From positions 6,181,878 to 6,245,877 of the forward strand of contig NZ_JAPEMM010000001.1 in NCBI RefSeq assembly GCF_026342735.1: a stretch of 64,000 nucleotides of DNA, given 5' to 3'. The notes beneath the pieces are model-generated. The model saw only the letters and a program-made list of their open reading frames with translations. It ran no database searches and was not told the DNA's origin. A program made the translations under genes and the position numbers. The number at the start of each line of letters is the position of its first letter. Position 1 is the first letter of the stretch. Source of the DNA: Streptomyces sp. NBC_00193 (GTDB taxonomy: Bacteria; Actinomycetota; Actinomycetes; Streptomycetales; Streptomycetaceae). This document shows positions 25,159 to 33,658 of the stretch, one piece after another.

Positions 25159-28100
25159 ATGCCCCCGCGCCTGAGTATCGTCGTCCCCGTCTACAACGTC
25201 GAGCTTTACCTCGACGAGTGCCTGGAGTCCATCGCAGCACAGACATTCGACGACTTCGAAGTCGTGCTCGTCGACGACGGTTCCACCGACGGCAGCGCGG
25301 CACTCGCCCAGGCGTTCGCCGACCGCGACGACCGCTTCCGGCTGGTCCTCCAGAAGAACGCGGGACTCGGCGCGGCCCGCAACGTGGGCGCCCGCCACAT
25401 CAGCCCGGGCAGCGAGTACCTGGCCTTCGTCGACAGCGACGACACCATGCCGCCGTACGCGTACCAGCGCATGATCGACGCCCTCGACGAGACCGGCTCC
25501 GACTTCGCGGCCGGCAACGTCAAGCGCTTCCGCTCCGTCGGCATGCAGCAGTCCTGGGGCCACCGCGTCGCCTTCGCCGCGACCCGGCTGAAGACCCACA
25601 TCTCCAAGTTCCCGGCGCTGGTCACCGACCGCACCGCGTGGAACAAGGTCTACCGGCGCAGCTTCTGGGACGAGCACGCCTTCCAGTACCCGGAAGGCAT
25701 CCTCTACGAGGACGCGCCCGTCTCCATTCCCGCGCACTACTTCGCCAAGAGCGTCGACGTCATCGGTGAGTGCGTCTACCACTGGCGCGTCCGCGAAACC
25801 GGCGAGCGCTCCATCACCCAGCGCTCCACCGACCCGGTCTCGGTCATCGACCGCGTGACCTCCGTCCGCCTGGTCCGCGAGGCGCTCCAGAGCAAGCAGG
25901 GCGCCGCCTACACCCGCTACCTGCGCGACTACGACCGCAACGTGCTGAGCGAGGAACTCCCGCTCATCTACAAGTACGTTCCCGAGGCCGGCGCCGAGTT
26001 CCGTGCCGCCTTCGCCAAGGAGGCCGGCGGCCTGGTCCGCGAGATCGGCCCCGGGCTGTGGCCCGACCTGACGGTCGCCGACCGGCTCAAGGCCTACCTC
26101 GCCGGGGAGGGCCGGATCGAGGAGTTCGTGGCCCTCGTCCAGCACCAGCGGGACTTCACCTACAGCGTGCCGGTCAAGGGACTGGCCCGCCCGCAAGCCG
26201 ACTACCCGTTCCTCAAGGCACCGGTCCCCGCCAAGGTCCTCACCCTCGGCCCGCGCGAACGCCGCGTCGTCAGCCGCGTCGAGCAGGCCCACTGGGCCGA
26301 CGGCAAGCTGCTGCTGCGCGGCTACGCCCTCCCCGGACACCTGGGCGCCGAGAGCCGCCTCGGCTCGCGCAAGATGCTGGTCTTCCGCGAGAACGGCAAG
26401 CGCCGCCGCACCGTCCTCACCACCCGTACGGTCGCCTCCCCGATGGCCACCGTGAACTCCCCGCACCTCGCCCTGCGCCACGCCGACTGGGCCGGTTTCA
26501 CCGCCGTGATCGACCCCACCGCCTTCCAGACGGGCGGGAAGTGGAACGAAGGCGTGTGGAGCACCTCCGTCGCCGTCACCGGCGCCGGCGGACTGCACCG
26601 CGCCCGGCTCAAGGGCGGCGAGCACGACAGCGGACAGAACCCGCCCGCCCACTGGGTCGCCCCGGACGTGCGGATCGTCCCCAGCGTCACCGGGACCTTC
26701 AGCGTCCAGGTGGAGATCGTCCGCGCCCGCGCCCTGGACGTCCGCCCGGCCGGCGACGACGCCGTCGAGGTGGCCGGCGAGCTCGCCGCCGAGGTCGGCG
26801 CCGGAGCCGCCCTGCGCGCCGTGCACGTCTCCACCCGCACCGCGCTCACCTTCCCGCTGGAGACCGCCCCCGCCGTCACCGGCGGCCGGATCCCCTTCAC
26901 CGTGCGCGTGCCGCTGGCCGACCTGGCCGCCGTCCCGGACGCCCCCGTCGTGCCCGGCGAGTGGAGCCCGGAACCGTGGAGCCTGTCCGTGACCGCCGCC
27001 GACGGCACCGAGCACCGGCTGGCGCACGACGAGCGCGCCGGCTTCGCCGGACTGGTCCTCGCGCTGCCCGGGAAGGAGCCCGGCCGGGCCCTCTTCGCCA
27101 AGCGCGGCACTACCGGACACCTGACCTTCTCGGTCCAGGTCTCCCCGCCGCTGGTCGACACCGTCGAGGCCAAGGACGGTGCGTTCACGCTCCGGGGCCG
27201 GTTCGTCGCCCCCCTGGACGAGCCCTACGAGCTGGTCCTGCACGACCCGACCGGCCTGGAGTTCAGCTACCCCGTCACCCGCGACGGCGACACCTTCGAA
27301 GCCTCCTTCGAGCCGGTGCTCCCCGAGAGCCGGGCCGGCCGCACCCCGCTGCCGCAAGGCCGCTGGTGGCCCACGCTGCGCCCGGTCTCCCAGGGCGGGG
27401 CCACCGCCGGCCTGCTCGGCGTCGACCGCGGCGCCCCGCTGCAGTTCGCCCCGACCGCCCTGCACGCGGGACCCCACGCCGTCACGGCCCGGGGCCGCCG
27501 GATACGGGTCGAATCCCGCCTCTACGACCGCGTCGCGCTGATCGCCGATCCGATGATCAGCCCGCACGATCGCTCGCGCTACGCGCAGCGGATCGCGCGC
27601 GACGTGACGTACCCGGCGCAGAGCGCCCTGCCGGTCAAGGACATCGTGGTCTACGACGCCTTCCAGGGGCACAGCGCCGGAGACTCGCCGCGCGCCATCC
27701 ACGAGGAACTCCTGCGGCGCGGCGAGCAGCTGGAACACGTCTGGCTGGTCCGCGACGGCCGGGCCGAGGTCCCGGAGACCGCCCGCGCGGTCCAGTACGA
27801 CAGCCTCGAATCCTGGGACGTGCTCGCGCGGGCCCGGTACTACGTGGTCAACGACAGCGTGCCGCGCGCCTTCCGCCGGCGTCCCGGCCAGACCGTCGTG
27901 CAGACGTGGCACGGTACGCCGCTGAAGCAGATCGGCCACGACTTCATGCACGACTACTACACCAGCCCCGAGGTGCTGGACGCGCTGGAGCACGACAGCG
28001 CGCAGTGGTCGCTGCTCGCCTCCCCGGGCTCGTACGCCACCCCGGTCCTGAAGCGGGCGCTCGGCTACGGCGGCGAGGTCATCGAGTCCGGCAGCCCGCG

Positions 28101-28722
28101 CACGGACGCGCTGGTACGGCCCGACGCGGACCGGATCGCGGACGTCCGGCGCCGGCTCGGCCTGCCGGAGGGCAAGAAGGTCGTGCTGTACATGCCCACG
28201 TGGCGGGAGAACCGCCTGGGCTGGACGGTCACCTCCGGCTACAAGCTCGACCTGCAGATCGACCTGGACGCGGCCCGCCGTGAGCTCGGCGAGGACCACA
28301 TCCTGCTGATCCGCGGCCACCACAAGGTCACCGAGCAGGTGCGCGAAGGCGTCCGCGACGGGTTCGTCGTCGACGTGTCGCGCTGGCCCGACGCCACCGA
28401 CCTGCTGCTCGTCGCCGACGTGCTGATCTCGGACTACTCCTCCGCGATCTTCGACTTCGCGCACACCGACCGGCCCGTCCTGCTCTTCGCCTACGACCTG
28501 GAGCACTACCGGGACACCCTGCGCGGGTTCACCTTCGACCTGGAGAAGAAGGCCCCGGGCCCGCTGCTCAGGGACTCGGCGAGCCTGATCGAGGCCGTGC
28601 GGAACGTGGACGCGGTGGGCGCGGAGTACGCGCAGGCGCGTGCGGCGTTCCGGGAGGAGTTCTGCGACCTGGACGACGGCCAGGCGGCCCGCCGGATCGT
28701 CGATCGCATGCTCGAGATGTAA
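25159..28722 (+). CDS. Bifunctional GT2 glycosyltransferase / CDP-glycerol glycerophosphotransferase (TagF-like)
   Basis: 1187 residues in two catalytic parts. The N-terminal GT2 domain (about 1-290) has SIVVPVYNVE, VLVDDGSTDGS and FVDSDD, the nucleotide-sugar and metal-binding motifs. A middle beta-rich region (about 370-800) has no named domain that I can see. The C-terminal Glyphos_transf domain (about 820-1187) has QTWHGTPLKQIG, YMPTWRENR, LIRGHHK and ISDYSSAIFDF, typical of TagF/TagB enzymes that polymerise polyol-phosphate chains. It should build wall teichoic acid or a related glycopolymer at the inner membrane face. Streptomyces commonly carry such fusions. No other teichoic-acid genes flank it. 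Confidence 0.9.
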   Translation: MPPRLSIVVPVYNVELYLDECLESIAAQTFDDFEVVLVDDGSTDGSAALAQAFADRDDRFRLVLQKNAGLGAARNVGARHISPGSEYLAFVDSDDTMPPYAYQRMIDALDETGSDFAAGNVKRFRSVGMQQSWGHRVAFAATRLKTHISKFPALVTDRTAWNKVYRRSFWDEHAFQYPEGILYEDAPVSIPAHYFAKSVDVIGECVYHWRVRETGERSITQRSTDPVSVIDRVTSVRLVREALQSKQGAAYTRYLRDYDRNVLSEELPLIYKYVPEAGAEFRAAFAKEAGGLVREIGPGLWPDLTVADRLKAYLAGEGRIEEFVALVQHQRDFTYSVPVKGLARPQADYPFLKAPVPAKVLTLGPRERRVVSRVEQAHWADGKLLLRGYALPGHLGAESRLGSRKMLVFRENGKRRRTVLTTRTVASPMATVNSPHLALRHADWAGFTAVIDPTAFQTGGKWNEGVWSTSVAVTGAGGLHRARLKGGEHDSGQNPPAHWVAPDVRIVPSVTGTFSVQVEIVRARALDVRPAGDDAVEVAGELAAEVGAGAALRAVHVSTRTALTFPLETAPAVTGGRIPFTVRVPLADLAAVPDAPVVPGEWSPEPWSLSVTAADGTEHRLAHDERAGFAGLVLALPGKEPGRALFAKRGTTGHLTFSVQVSPPLVDTVEAKDGAFTLRGRFVAPLDEPYELVLHDPTGLEFSYPVTRDGDTFEASFEPVLPESRAGRTPLPQGRWWPTLRPVSQGGATAGLLGVDRGAPLQFAPTALHAGPHAVTARGRRIRVESRLYDRVALIADPMISPHDRSRYAQRIARDVTYPAQSALPVKDIVVYDAFQGHSAGDSPRAIHEELLRRGEQLEHVWLVRDGRAEVPETARAVQYDSLESWDVLARARYYVVNDSVPRAFRRRPGQTVVQTWHGTPLKQIGHDFMHDYYTSPEVLDALEHDSAQWSLLASPGSYATPVLKRALGYGGEVIESGSPRTDALVRPDADRIADVRRRLGLPEGKKVVLYMPTWRENRLGWTVTSGYKLDLQIDLDAARRELGEDHILLIRGHHKVTEQVREGVRDGFVVDVSRWPDATDLLLVADVLISDYSSAIFDFAHTDRPVLLFAYDLEHYRDTLRGFTFDLEKKAPGPLLRDSASLIEAVRNVDAVGAEYAQARAAFREEFCDLDDGQAARRIVDRMLEM

Positions 28723-28753
28723 CCCGCAGGAGTGCATTCCAGACGGGATACGG

Positions 28754-28796
28754 ACCGGTCCCGGCCCCACCGATGAGTTTCGGGGCCGGGACCGGT
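28754..28796 (+). terminator. Strong hairpin terminator
   Basis: accggtcccggcccc (28754-28768) pairs perfectly with 28782-28796 across a 13-base loop, 31 bases after the GT2-TagF stop. It separates that transcript from the VOC gene. Confidence 0.85.
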
Positions 28797-28845
28797 CTGT
28801 ATGTGCGGGACGGATTCCCCCCACCCGCACACCCTGGAGGCAGTC

Positions 28846-29328
28846 ATGGCGAGCAACCCCTTCACCACGTGTCTGTGGTTCGACGGCGCGGCGGAGGCCG
28901 CCGCCGACTACTACCTGTCCGTCTTCAAGGACGGCAAGCGCGGCCGCGTCGGCCTCTACCCCGAGGGGAGCCCCGGCGTCGCGGGCGAGGTCATGGTCGT
29001 CGAGTTCGAGATCAACGGCCAGAGGTTCGTCGGTCTCAACGGCGGCCCGCAGTTCCCCTTCACCGAGGCCGTCTCCTTCCAGATCCACTGCGCCGACGAC
29101 GCCGAGGCCGACTACTACTACGAGGCCCTGACCGGCGACGGCGGCCAGGAATCCGCCTGCGGCTGGGTCAAGGACAAGTTCGGGCTGTCCTGGCAGGTCA
29201 TCCCGGCCGGGGCCATCGAGCTGATCTCCGACCCCGACCCGGGGCGGGCCGCGCGGGCGACGGCCGCGATGATGAAGATGAAGAAGCTCGACGTGGCGGA
29301 GATGCGGCGGGCGGCCGACGCCGGCTGA
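28846..29328 (+). CDS. VOC-fold protein (PhnB / 3-demethylubiquinone methyltransferase-like)
   Basis: 160 residues. It has the repeated beta-alpha-beta-beta-beta vicinal-oxygen-chelate pattern of the PhnB group: FTTCLWFDGAAEAAADYYLSVF (the lead motif, given as TCLWFDG...YYLSVF), VVEFEINGQRFVGLNGGP, FTEAVSFQIHC and CGWVKDKFGLSWQVIP. Members are dimeric and often of unknown activity despite the methyltransferase name. ATG 28846 follows ctggagg at 6 bases. The gene ends 4 bases from the stop of the convergent sirtuin. Confidence 0.9.
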   Translation: MASNPFTTCLWFDGAAEAAADYYLSVFKDGKRGRVGLYPEGSPGVAGEVMVVEFEINGQRFVGLNGGPQFPFTEAVSFQIHCADDAEADYYYEALTGDGGQESACGWVKDKFGLSWQVIPAGAIELISDPDPGRAARATAAMMKMKKLDVAEMRRAADAG

Positions 29329-29332
29329 GGCG

Positions 29333-30073
29333 TCAGCGGAGCACGTCCTCCGAGGCGATCCGCGCCAGCAGGGCGGGCAGAGCCGTCCCGATGGGCTCGC
29401 GGATCACCTCGTCGGCGAGGTGGTCGTACGGGGTCTCCTCGGCGTTCACGATGATCAGGCGGGCCCCCGCCTCCGCGGCCATCCCGGCCAGCGAGGCCGC
29501 GGGCTGCACCTGCAGCGTCGAGCCCACGGCCACGAAGACCTGGCACCCCTTGGCGATCGCCACGGCCCCGGCGAGCACCTCGGGGTCCAGCCGCTCCCCG
29601 AACATCACGGTCGCCGCCTTCAGGATCCCGCCGCACGCGAGGCAGGCCGGATCCGGCTCACCGGCGGCGATCCGGGCCAGCGCCTCGTCCATGCCGGTAC
29701 GGGCACGGCAGACCGTGCACACCACGGCCCGCGCCGTGCCGTGCAGTTCGAACACCTTGCGCGCGGAGGTCCCGGCGAGCTGGTGCAGCCCGTCCACGTT
29801 CTGCGTGATCACCCGCAGCGGGATCCCGGCACGCTCCAGATCGGCGACGGCGAGGTGCGCGGCGTTCGGCCGCGCCCCCAGGGCCCCGATCTCGGCGCGC
29901 ATCAGCCAGGACCGGCGCCGGATCTCCGGATCGGCCATGTAGGAGGAGTAGGTCACGAGCTTCTCGGCGTCGGGCTCCCGGCGCCACAAACCCTGCGGCC
30001 CCCGATAGTCGGGAATCCCCGAATCGGTGGACATCCCGGCCCCACTGAACACTGCGACGAGCGGCTTTCCCAT
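29333..30073 (-). CDS. Sir2-family NAD-dependent protein deacylase
   Basis: 246 residues. The NAD-binding GAGMSTDSGIPDYRG, the catalytic ITQNVDGLH with the downstream ELHGT His, and the zinc-binding CTVC and CLAC pairs are all present, followed by VAVGSTLQVQPAA and IIVNAEETPYD. Complete sirtuin of normal bacterial (CobB-like) length. It removes acyl groups from lysines using NAD. ATG 30073 is the family-consistent start, though its ribosome binding site is weak. Divergent from the ATP-grasp gene, with 88 bases between them. Confidence 0.92.
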   Translation of the reverse strand: MGKPLVAVFSGAGMSTDSGIPDYRGPQGLWRREPDAEKLVTYSSYMADPEIRRRSWLMRAEIGALGARPNAAHLAVADLERAGIPLRVITQNVDGLHQLAGTSARKVFELHGTARAVVCTVCRARTGMDEALARIAAGEPDPACLACGGILKAATVMFGERLDPEVLAGAVAIAKGCQVFVAVGSTLQVQPAASLAGMAAEAGARLIIVNAEETPYDHLADEVIREPIGTALPALLARIASEDVLR

Positions 30074-30161
30074 GGGGCCGACTCTAGGCAGCCCGGACGG
30101 TGTTCTCCACGGGGTTTCGGGTGGTGCCCCTCCTCCGCGCGGATCTCCGTAGGGTGGCGGC

Positions 30162-31040
30162 ATGCAGACCACCGTCCTGTACTGCTCCGATCCGCTGAAC
30201 GGGCGCCGTCCCGACGCCCACTTCGCCGAGGAGGCCCGCGCGGTGCGCGCCGCCGGAGGCGGTGTCGCGCTCATCGACCACGACGCGCTGCTCGCCGGGG
30301 ACGCCGGCCGGGCCGTGGCCGGGGTGCCCGCCGGGGCGGGGGCGCTCTGGTACCGGGGCTGGATGATTCCGGCGGCCCGGTACGCCGCACTCGACGCGGC
30401 CCTGCGCGAGCGCGGCGGCGGACTCCGCGTCACCCCGGACGCGTACCGGCGCGCCCACGAACTCCCCGGCTGGTACGAGGCGTTCGCCGGGCTGACCCCG
30501 CCCAGCCGCTGGCTGGCGACACCCCCGGGGAAGACCCCGGAGCCGGCCCGGCTCGCGGACGCCGCCGCGGCCCTGCCGTCCCGCGCGGGCATCGTCAAGG
30601 ACTACGTCAAGTCCCGCAAGCACGAGTGGGCCGAGGCCTGCCACCTCCCCGACCTCGCGGACCGGACCGCCGTCCACCGCGTGGTGAACCGGTTCGTGGA
30701 ACTCCAGGGCGAGGACCTGGCCGGCGGGGTTGTGCTGCGCGCCTTCGAGGCGTTCACGGCGACCGAGGGCGTGGCCACCGAGGTGCGGGTCTGGTGGCGC
30801 GACGGCGAACCCCGGCTGGTCACCGCCCACCCCGACAGCCCGTACGCAGAGGCCGCGGCGCCGGACCTCGGACCGGTGCGGGCCGCCGTCGCGGAGCTCG
30901 GCTGCGCCTTCGTCACCACGGACCTCGCACTGCGCGCGGACGGGGTCTGGCGGGTCGTGGAGGTGGGCGACGGGCAGGTGAGCGATCTGCACCGGGAGGC
31001 CGATCGCGCGGCGTTCGTCGGCCTCCTGACGGGCGGTTGA
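30162..31040 (+). CDS. ATP-grasp-domain protein (DUF4343-like)
   Basis: 292 residues. The first 110 residues form a Rossmann-like pre-ATP-grasp part, ending with GWYEAFAGLTPPSRW. The rest has the ATP-grasp lysine strand (AGIVKDYVKSRKHEW), VVLRAFEAF, VRVWWRDGEPRLVTAHP and VWRVVEVGDGQVSDLH, the last being the metal-binding strand. These enzymes form carboxylate-amine bonds; small stand-alone versions are often of unknown substrate. It is transcribed toward the GNAT gene 42 bases downstream, so the two probably form an operon. Confidence 0.8.
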   Translation: MQTTVLYCSDPLNGRRPDAHFAEEARAVRAAGGGVALIDHDALLAGDAGRAVAGVPAGAGALWYRGWMIPAARYAALDAALRERGGGLRVTPDAYRRAHELPGWYEAFAGLTPPSRWLATPPGKTPEPARLADAAAALPSRAGIVKDYVKSRKHEWAEACHLPDLADRTAVHRVVNRFVELQGEDLAGGVVLRAFEAFTATEGVATEVRVWWRDGEPRLVTAHPDSPYAEAAAPDLGPVRAAVAELGCAFVTTDLALRADGVWRVVEVGDGQVSDLHREADRAAFVGLLTGG

Positions 31041-31082
31041 GCCCATGCGGACCGCAGGGGCGGATCTGGTACAACAGCGGAC

Positions 31083-31952
31083 ATGACGGGACTCGCTGGA
31101 TTCGAGATCAACGGCGCGAGCGCCGCCGACATGGCGCTGCTCCGGGACTGGGCCGATGAGGAGGGCTGGAACCCCGGGGACTCCGACCGGTTCGCGTTCG
31201 CCGTCGCCGATCCGGGCGGATTCCTCGTCGGGCGGCTCCGCGGGGAGCCCGTCGCCTGCATCTCGGCGGTCCGGTACGGCGCCGGATTCGGCTTCATCGG
31301 CTTCTACATCGCCCGCCCCGACGTACGCGGGCAGGGGTACGGGATCCGGTTGTGGAAGGCCGGGATGGAGCGGCTCGACGGGCGGCTCGTCGGGCTGGAC
31401 GGGGTGGTCGAACAGCAGCACAACTACCGCAAGTCCGGCTTCCGCTCGGCCTGGAACAACGTCCGCCACGAGGGGGTGCCGCGGGCGACCGGGGACCTCC
31501 CGGAGGAGCCGGCGCCCGGGGTGCGGATCGTGGACGCGGCCACCCTGCCCTTCGGACAACTCGCCGCGTACGACCGGAGGTTCTTCCCCGCGCCGCGCGA
31601 CGCCTTCCTCGCCGCCTGGGTCGCGCTGCCCGGCCGCACCGCCCTCGCCGCCGTCCGGGACGGCCGGGTCGAGGGGTTCGGAGTGGTCCGGCCGAGCAGC
31701 GGCGCCGCGCGCGTCGGCCCGCTCTACGCCGCCGACCCGGCCGTCGCCGCCGCCCTCCTGCTCCGGCTCGCGGAACGGACCCCCGACGGGGAGGTCGCCG
31801 TGGACGTGCCGGACGCCCATCCGCGAGCCGCCGCCCTGCTGGGCGGACTGGGCCTGGCCCCGGCGTTCGAGACCGCCCGGATGTACACCGGCCAGGAACC
31901 GGACCTCGACCTGACCGGCATCTACGGGGTCACGAGCCTGGAGCTGGGCTGA
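31083..31952 (+). CDS. GNAT-family N-acetyltransferase with C-terminal second domain
   Basis: 289 residues. The N-terminal GNAT domain has FGFIGFYIARPDVRGQGYG (acetyl-CoA motif, given as YIARPDVRGQGYG) and ends with VVEQQHNYRKSGF. The C-terminal half (about 140-280) is the second GNAT-like domain of the YitH/HolE-type acetyltransferases (FGVVRPSSGAARVGPLYA). The acceptor is unknown. It follows the ATP-grasp gene by 42 bases and stops 2 bases before the stop of the convergent SSI gene. Confidence 0.85.
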   Translation: MTGLAGFEINGASAADMALLRDWADEEGWNPGDSDRFAFAVADPGGFLVGRLRGEPVACISAVRYGAGFGFIGFYIARPDVRGQGYGIRLWKAGMERLDGRLVGLDGVVEQQHNYRKSGFRSAWNNVRHEGVPRATGDLPEEPAPGVRIVDAATLPFGQLAAYDRRFFPAPRDAFLAAWVALPGRTALAAVRDGRVEGFGVVRPSSGAARVGPLYAADPAVAAALLLRLAERTPDGEVAVDVPDAHPRAAALLGGLGLAPAFETARMYTGQEPDLDLTGIYGVTSLELG

Positions 31953-31954
31953 CC

Positions 31955-32398
31955 TCAGATGGTGAAGACCGTGCCGGTGCTGTTCCACAGCGCGCACGGG
32001 TTCGCGTAGGTGTAGGTGTAGCTCATCCGGCGGCCCTGCCACACGCCTTCGGCGGTGACGGTCAGCGGGCTCCACTCCCGGGTACACGCCGCGTCGGGGC
32101 GCGGCTCGGCGAGTGCGTCCAGGTCGGGGGCGTGGGCCTGTAACTCGGCGCAGGCGGCTTCCGGGTCCGGGTGGGTTCCGCCGGGCCGGGGCGCACAGAC
32201 CAGGGTGACCGCGCGCAGCACCGTACCGCTCACCGCGTCCTCGCCGTCGGTGACGCTCAGGACGAGCACGGACGGGGCGTACAGGCTCTCGCCGCCGGCG
32301 GGCGCGGCTCCGGCCACACCGGAGCCGGTGAGGGCGGTGAGGGCGGTGAGCCCCATGGCGGCGGACGACAGTCCCAGGGTCCTGGTGACGGATCGCAT
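31955..32398 (-). CDS. Subtilisin inhibitor-like (SSI family) protease inhibitor; TTA codon
   Basis: 147 residues with a Sec signal peptide (about 1-31, ending GVAGA). The mature part follows SSI: SLYAPSVLVLSVTDGEDA, then VTLVCAPRPGGTHPDPEAAC with Cys 68 and 83 as one pair, and C105...C135 as the other. The reactive-site loop reads CTREW, so P1 is Arg107, predicting trypsin-like rather than subtilisin-like target preference. GVWQGRRMSY is the family signature. Leu86 is encoded by TTA (top strand 32141-32143), implying bldA dependence. ATG 32398 is the start giving a proper signal peptide. Secreted SSI proteins restrain secreted proteases during development. Confidence 0.92.
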   Translation of the reverse strand: MRSVTRTLGLSSAAMGLTALTALTGSGVAGAAPAGGESLYAPSVLVLSVTDGEDAVSGTVLRAVTLVCAPRPGGTHPDPEAACAELQAHAPDLDALAEPRPDAACTREWSPLTVTAEGVWQGRRMSYTYTYANPCALWNSTGTVFTI

Positions 32399-32582
32399 GT
32401 CGAACACTCCTCGCGTCGTTGCGTCGGATAACGGACGCGAGTCTTGCCCATGCGGAACCGGAACGCCCGTTCGCACCTCTACTTCTCGTCACGCAGTGCG
32501 CACGCATGACCGCAGACCGCAGCGGTCCGGGGCGGCTGACCTGTGGGGGAGCGGTCGGCGGAATCGGCCCGAACCGCCCGGG

Positions 32583-33041
32583 TCAGCTCGCGGCGAGCCG
32601 GGGGGCGTACATGTCCATGAGGCGGGTCCGGGTCTGGTGCAGCCGCAGTGCGAGGACCCGACCGACCCAGTGGCCGAGGGCGGACCCGAAGGCCGGATCG
32701 GCGTCCATGAGCATCCGTACGGTCGTGGCGTCGAACTCGTACGCGCGGACCGGCGTCATGGCCTCGGCGCTCAGCTGCCACACGTACGGCGGGAACAGCC
32801 ACGACCAGCCGACCAGTTCTCCCGGGCCCAGGCTCTCGATGGGGGTGGGCCGGCGCCCCGGGACCGGGATCTCCAGGGTCACCGTGCCGGAGCGCACGAT
32901 CCAGAAGGAATCCGCCCGGGTTCCCTCGTCGAAGATCCGCGCGCCCTCGGGGAAATTGACCTCACGGGCGTGGGACATCAGCCGCCTGCGGTGCTCGGTC
33001 GACAGGACGGCAGCGATCCGGATGGGGGAAGGTGTGCTCAC
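32583..33041 (-). CDS. Stand-alone cyclic-nucleotide-binding-domain protein (Crp-like, no HTH)
   Basis: 152 residues comprising one cNMP-binding beta barrel (FPEGARIFDEGTRADSFWIVRSGTVTLEI in pieces, then SLGPGELVGWSWLFPPY) and the following long C-helix (FGSALGHWVGRVLALRLHQ). It stops where a Crp/Fnr protein would begin its DNA-binding winged helix. The phosphate-binding cassette GELVGWSWLF lacks the classic RAA-type Arg of cAMP binders, so the ligand is open. GTG 33041 follows ggagg. Such single-domain proteins may act as redox or ligand-sensing partners; no partner is adjacent. Confidence 0.8.
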   Translation of the reverse strand: MSTPSPIRIAAVLSTEHRRRLMSHAREVNFPEGARIFDEGTRADSFWIVRSGTVTLEIPVPGRRPTPIESLGPGELVGWSWLFPPYVWQLSAEAMTPVRAYEFDATTVRMLMDADPAFGSALGHWVGRVLALRLHQTRTRLMDMYAPRLAAS

Positions 33042-33173
33042 GACGGCCTCCGATCGGGACCCCCCGCTCCACCCAGTGTCGCCGACGCCGGGCCGAATCA
33101 GGGGTGTCCGCCTCCGGAGGATTGTCCGATTTTCGGCGAGCTAAAGCCAGGGGGCTCCGCGGTTGCTCCGCGG

Positions 33174-33476
33174 TCATTCCTCGGCGCCGGCCTCCAGGCA
33201 GGCCAGCTCCATGGCGTCGAGGACGGCCTCGTGGCTCCGCCCGCTCAGTTCGGAGACGTTCTCGATCTGTGCCGTCGCCCAGGCCGCCAGGGTCATCACC
33301 AGCACGCGGAGCCCGTCGGTCCCGTACTCGGCGAGGACCTCGTCGGCGGTGTTCATCGCCTCCTCGGGCACCTGCTCCGGTGGTTCCAGCCCGGCCAGGC
33401 CGCGCAGCAGGGTCAGGGTGCGGCGGGAGATCACGGGGGTCATCCTGGCCAGCCGCGTGTCTTCTTCGTCGCTCAT
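33174..33476 (-). CDS. Small conserved hypothetical protein
   Basis: 100 residues, all helical by appearance: TRLARMTPVISRRTLTLL, PEEAMNTADEVLAEYG, LRVLVMTLAAWATAQIENV and AVLDAMELACLEAG. Acidic at both ends and soluble. The leucine and alanine spacing would suit a small helical bundle. ATG 33476 has gcggag just upstream; the open frame before it is shadow. I do not recognise the family. It follows the cNMP-binding gene on the same strand order (upstream of it, 132 bases apart). Confidence 0.65.
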   Translation of the reverse strand: MSDEEDTRLARMTPVISRRTLTLLRGLAGLEPPEQVPEEAMNTADEVLAEYGTDGLRVLVMTLAAWATAQIENVSELSGRSHEAVLDAMELACLEAGAEE

Positions 33477-33658
33477 CCCGCTCCGCCCCTCCGGTCCCGC
33501 GCAAGCGCCCGCGTACGTCCCCGGGCGTGCGCTTCTGCCCGTGCCTGTGCCGTCCCCCCCCAGGGCACGGTAGAGGGGCGAGGGCCCGGGTGGGGCGGCA
33601 ATCGCCGGAACGGGCCCGGCGTCCCAGGTTCCGGACGCCCCGTGGCTGCGCGCCCGCC

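Noticed and set aside
25084..29088. A 1334-codon open frame antisense to the GT2-TagF gene
   Set aside because: Composition is typical antisense shadow; the plus strand holds a recognised bifunctional enzyme.
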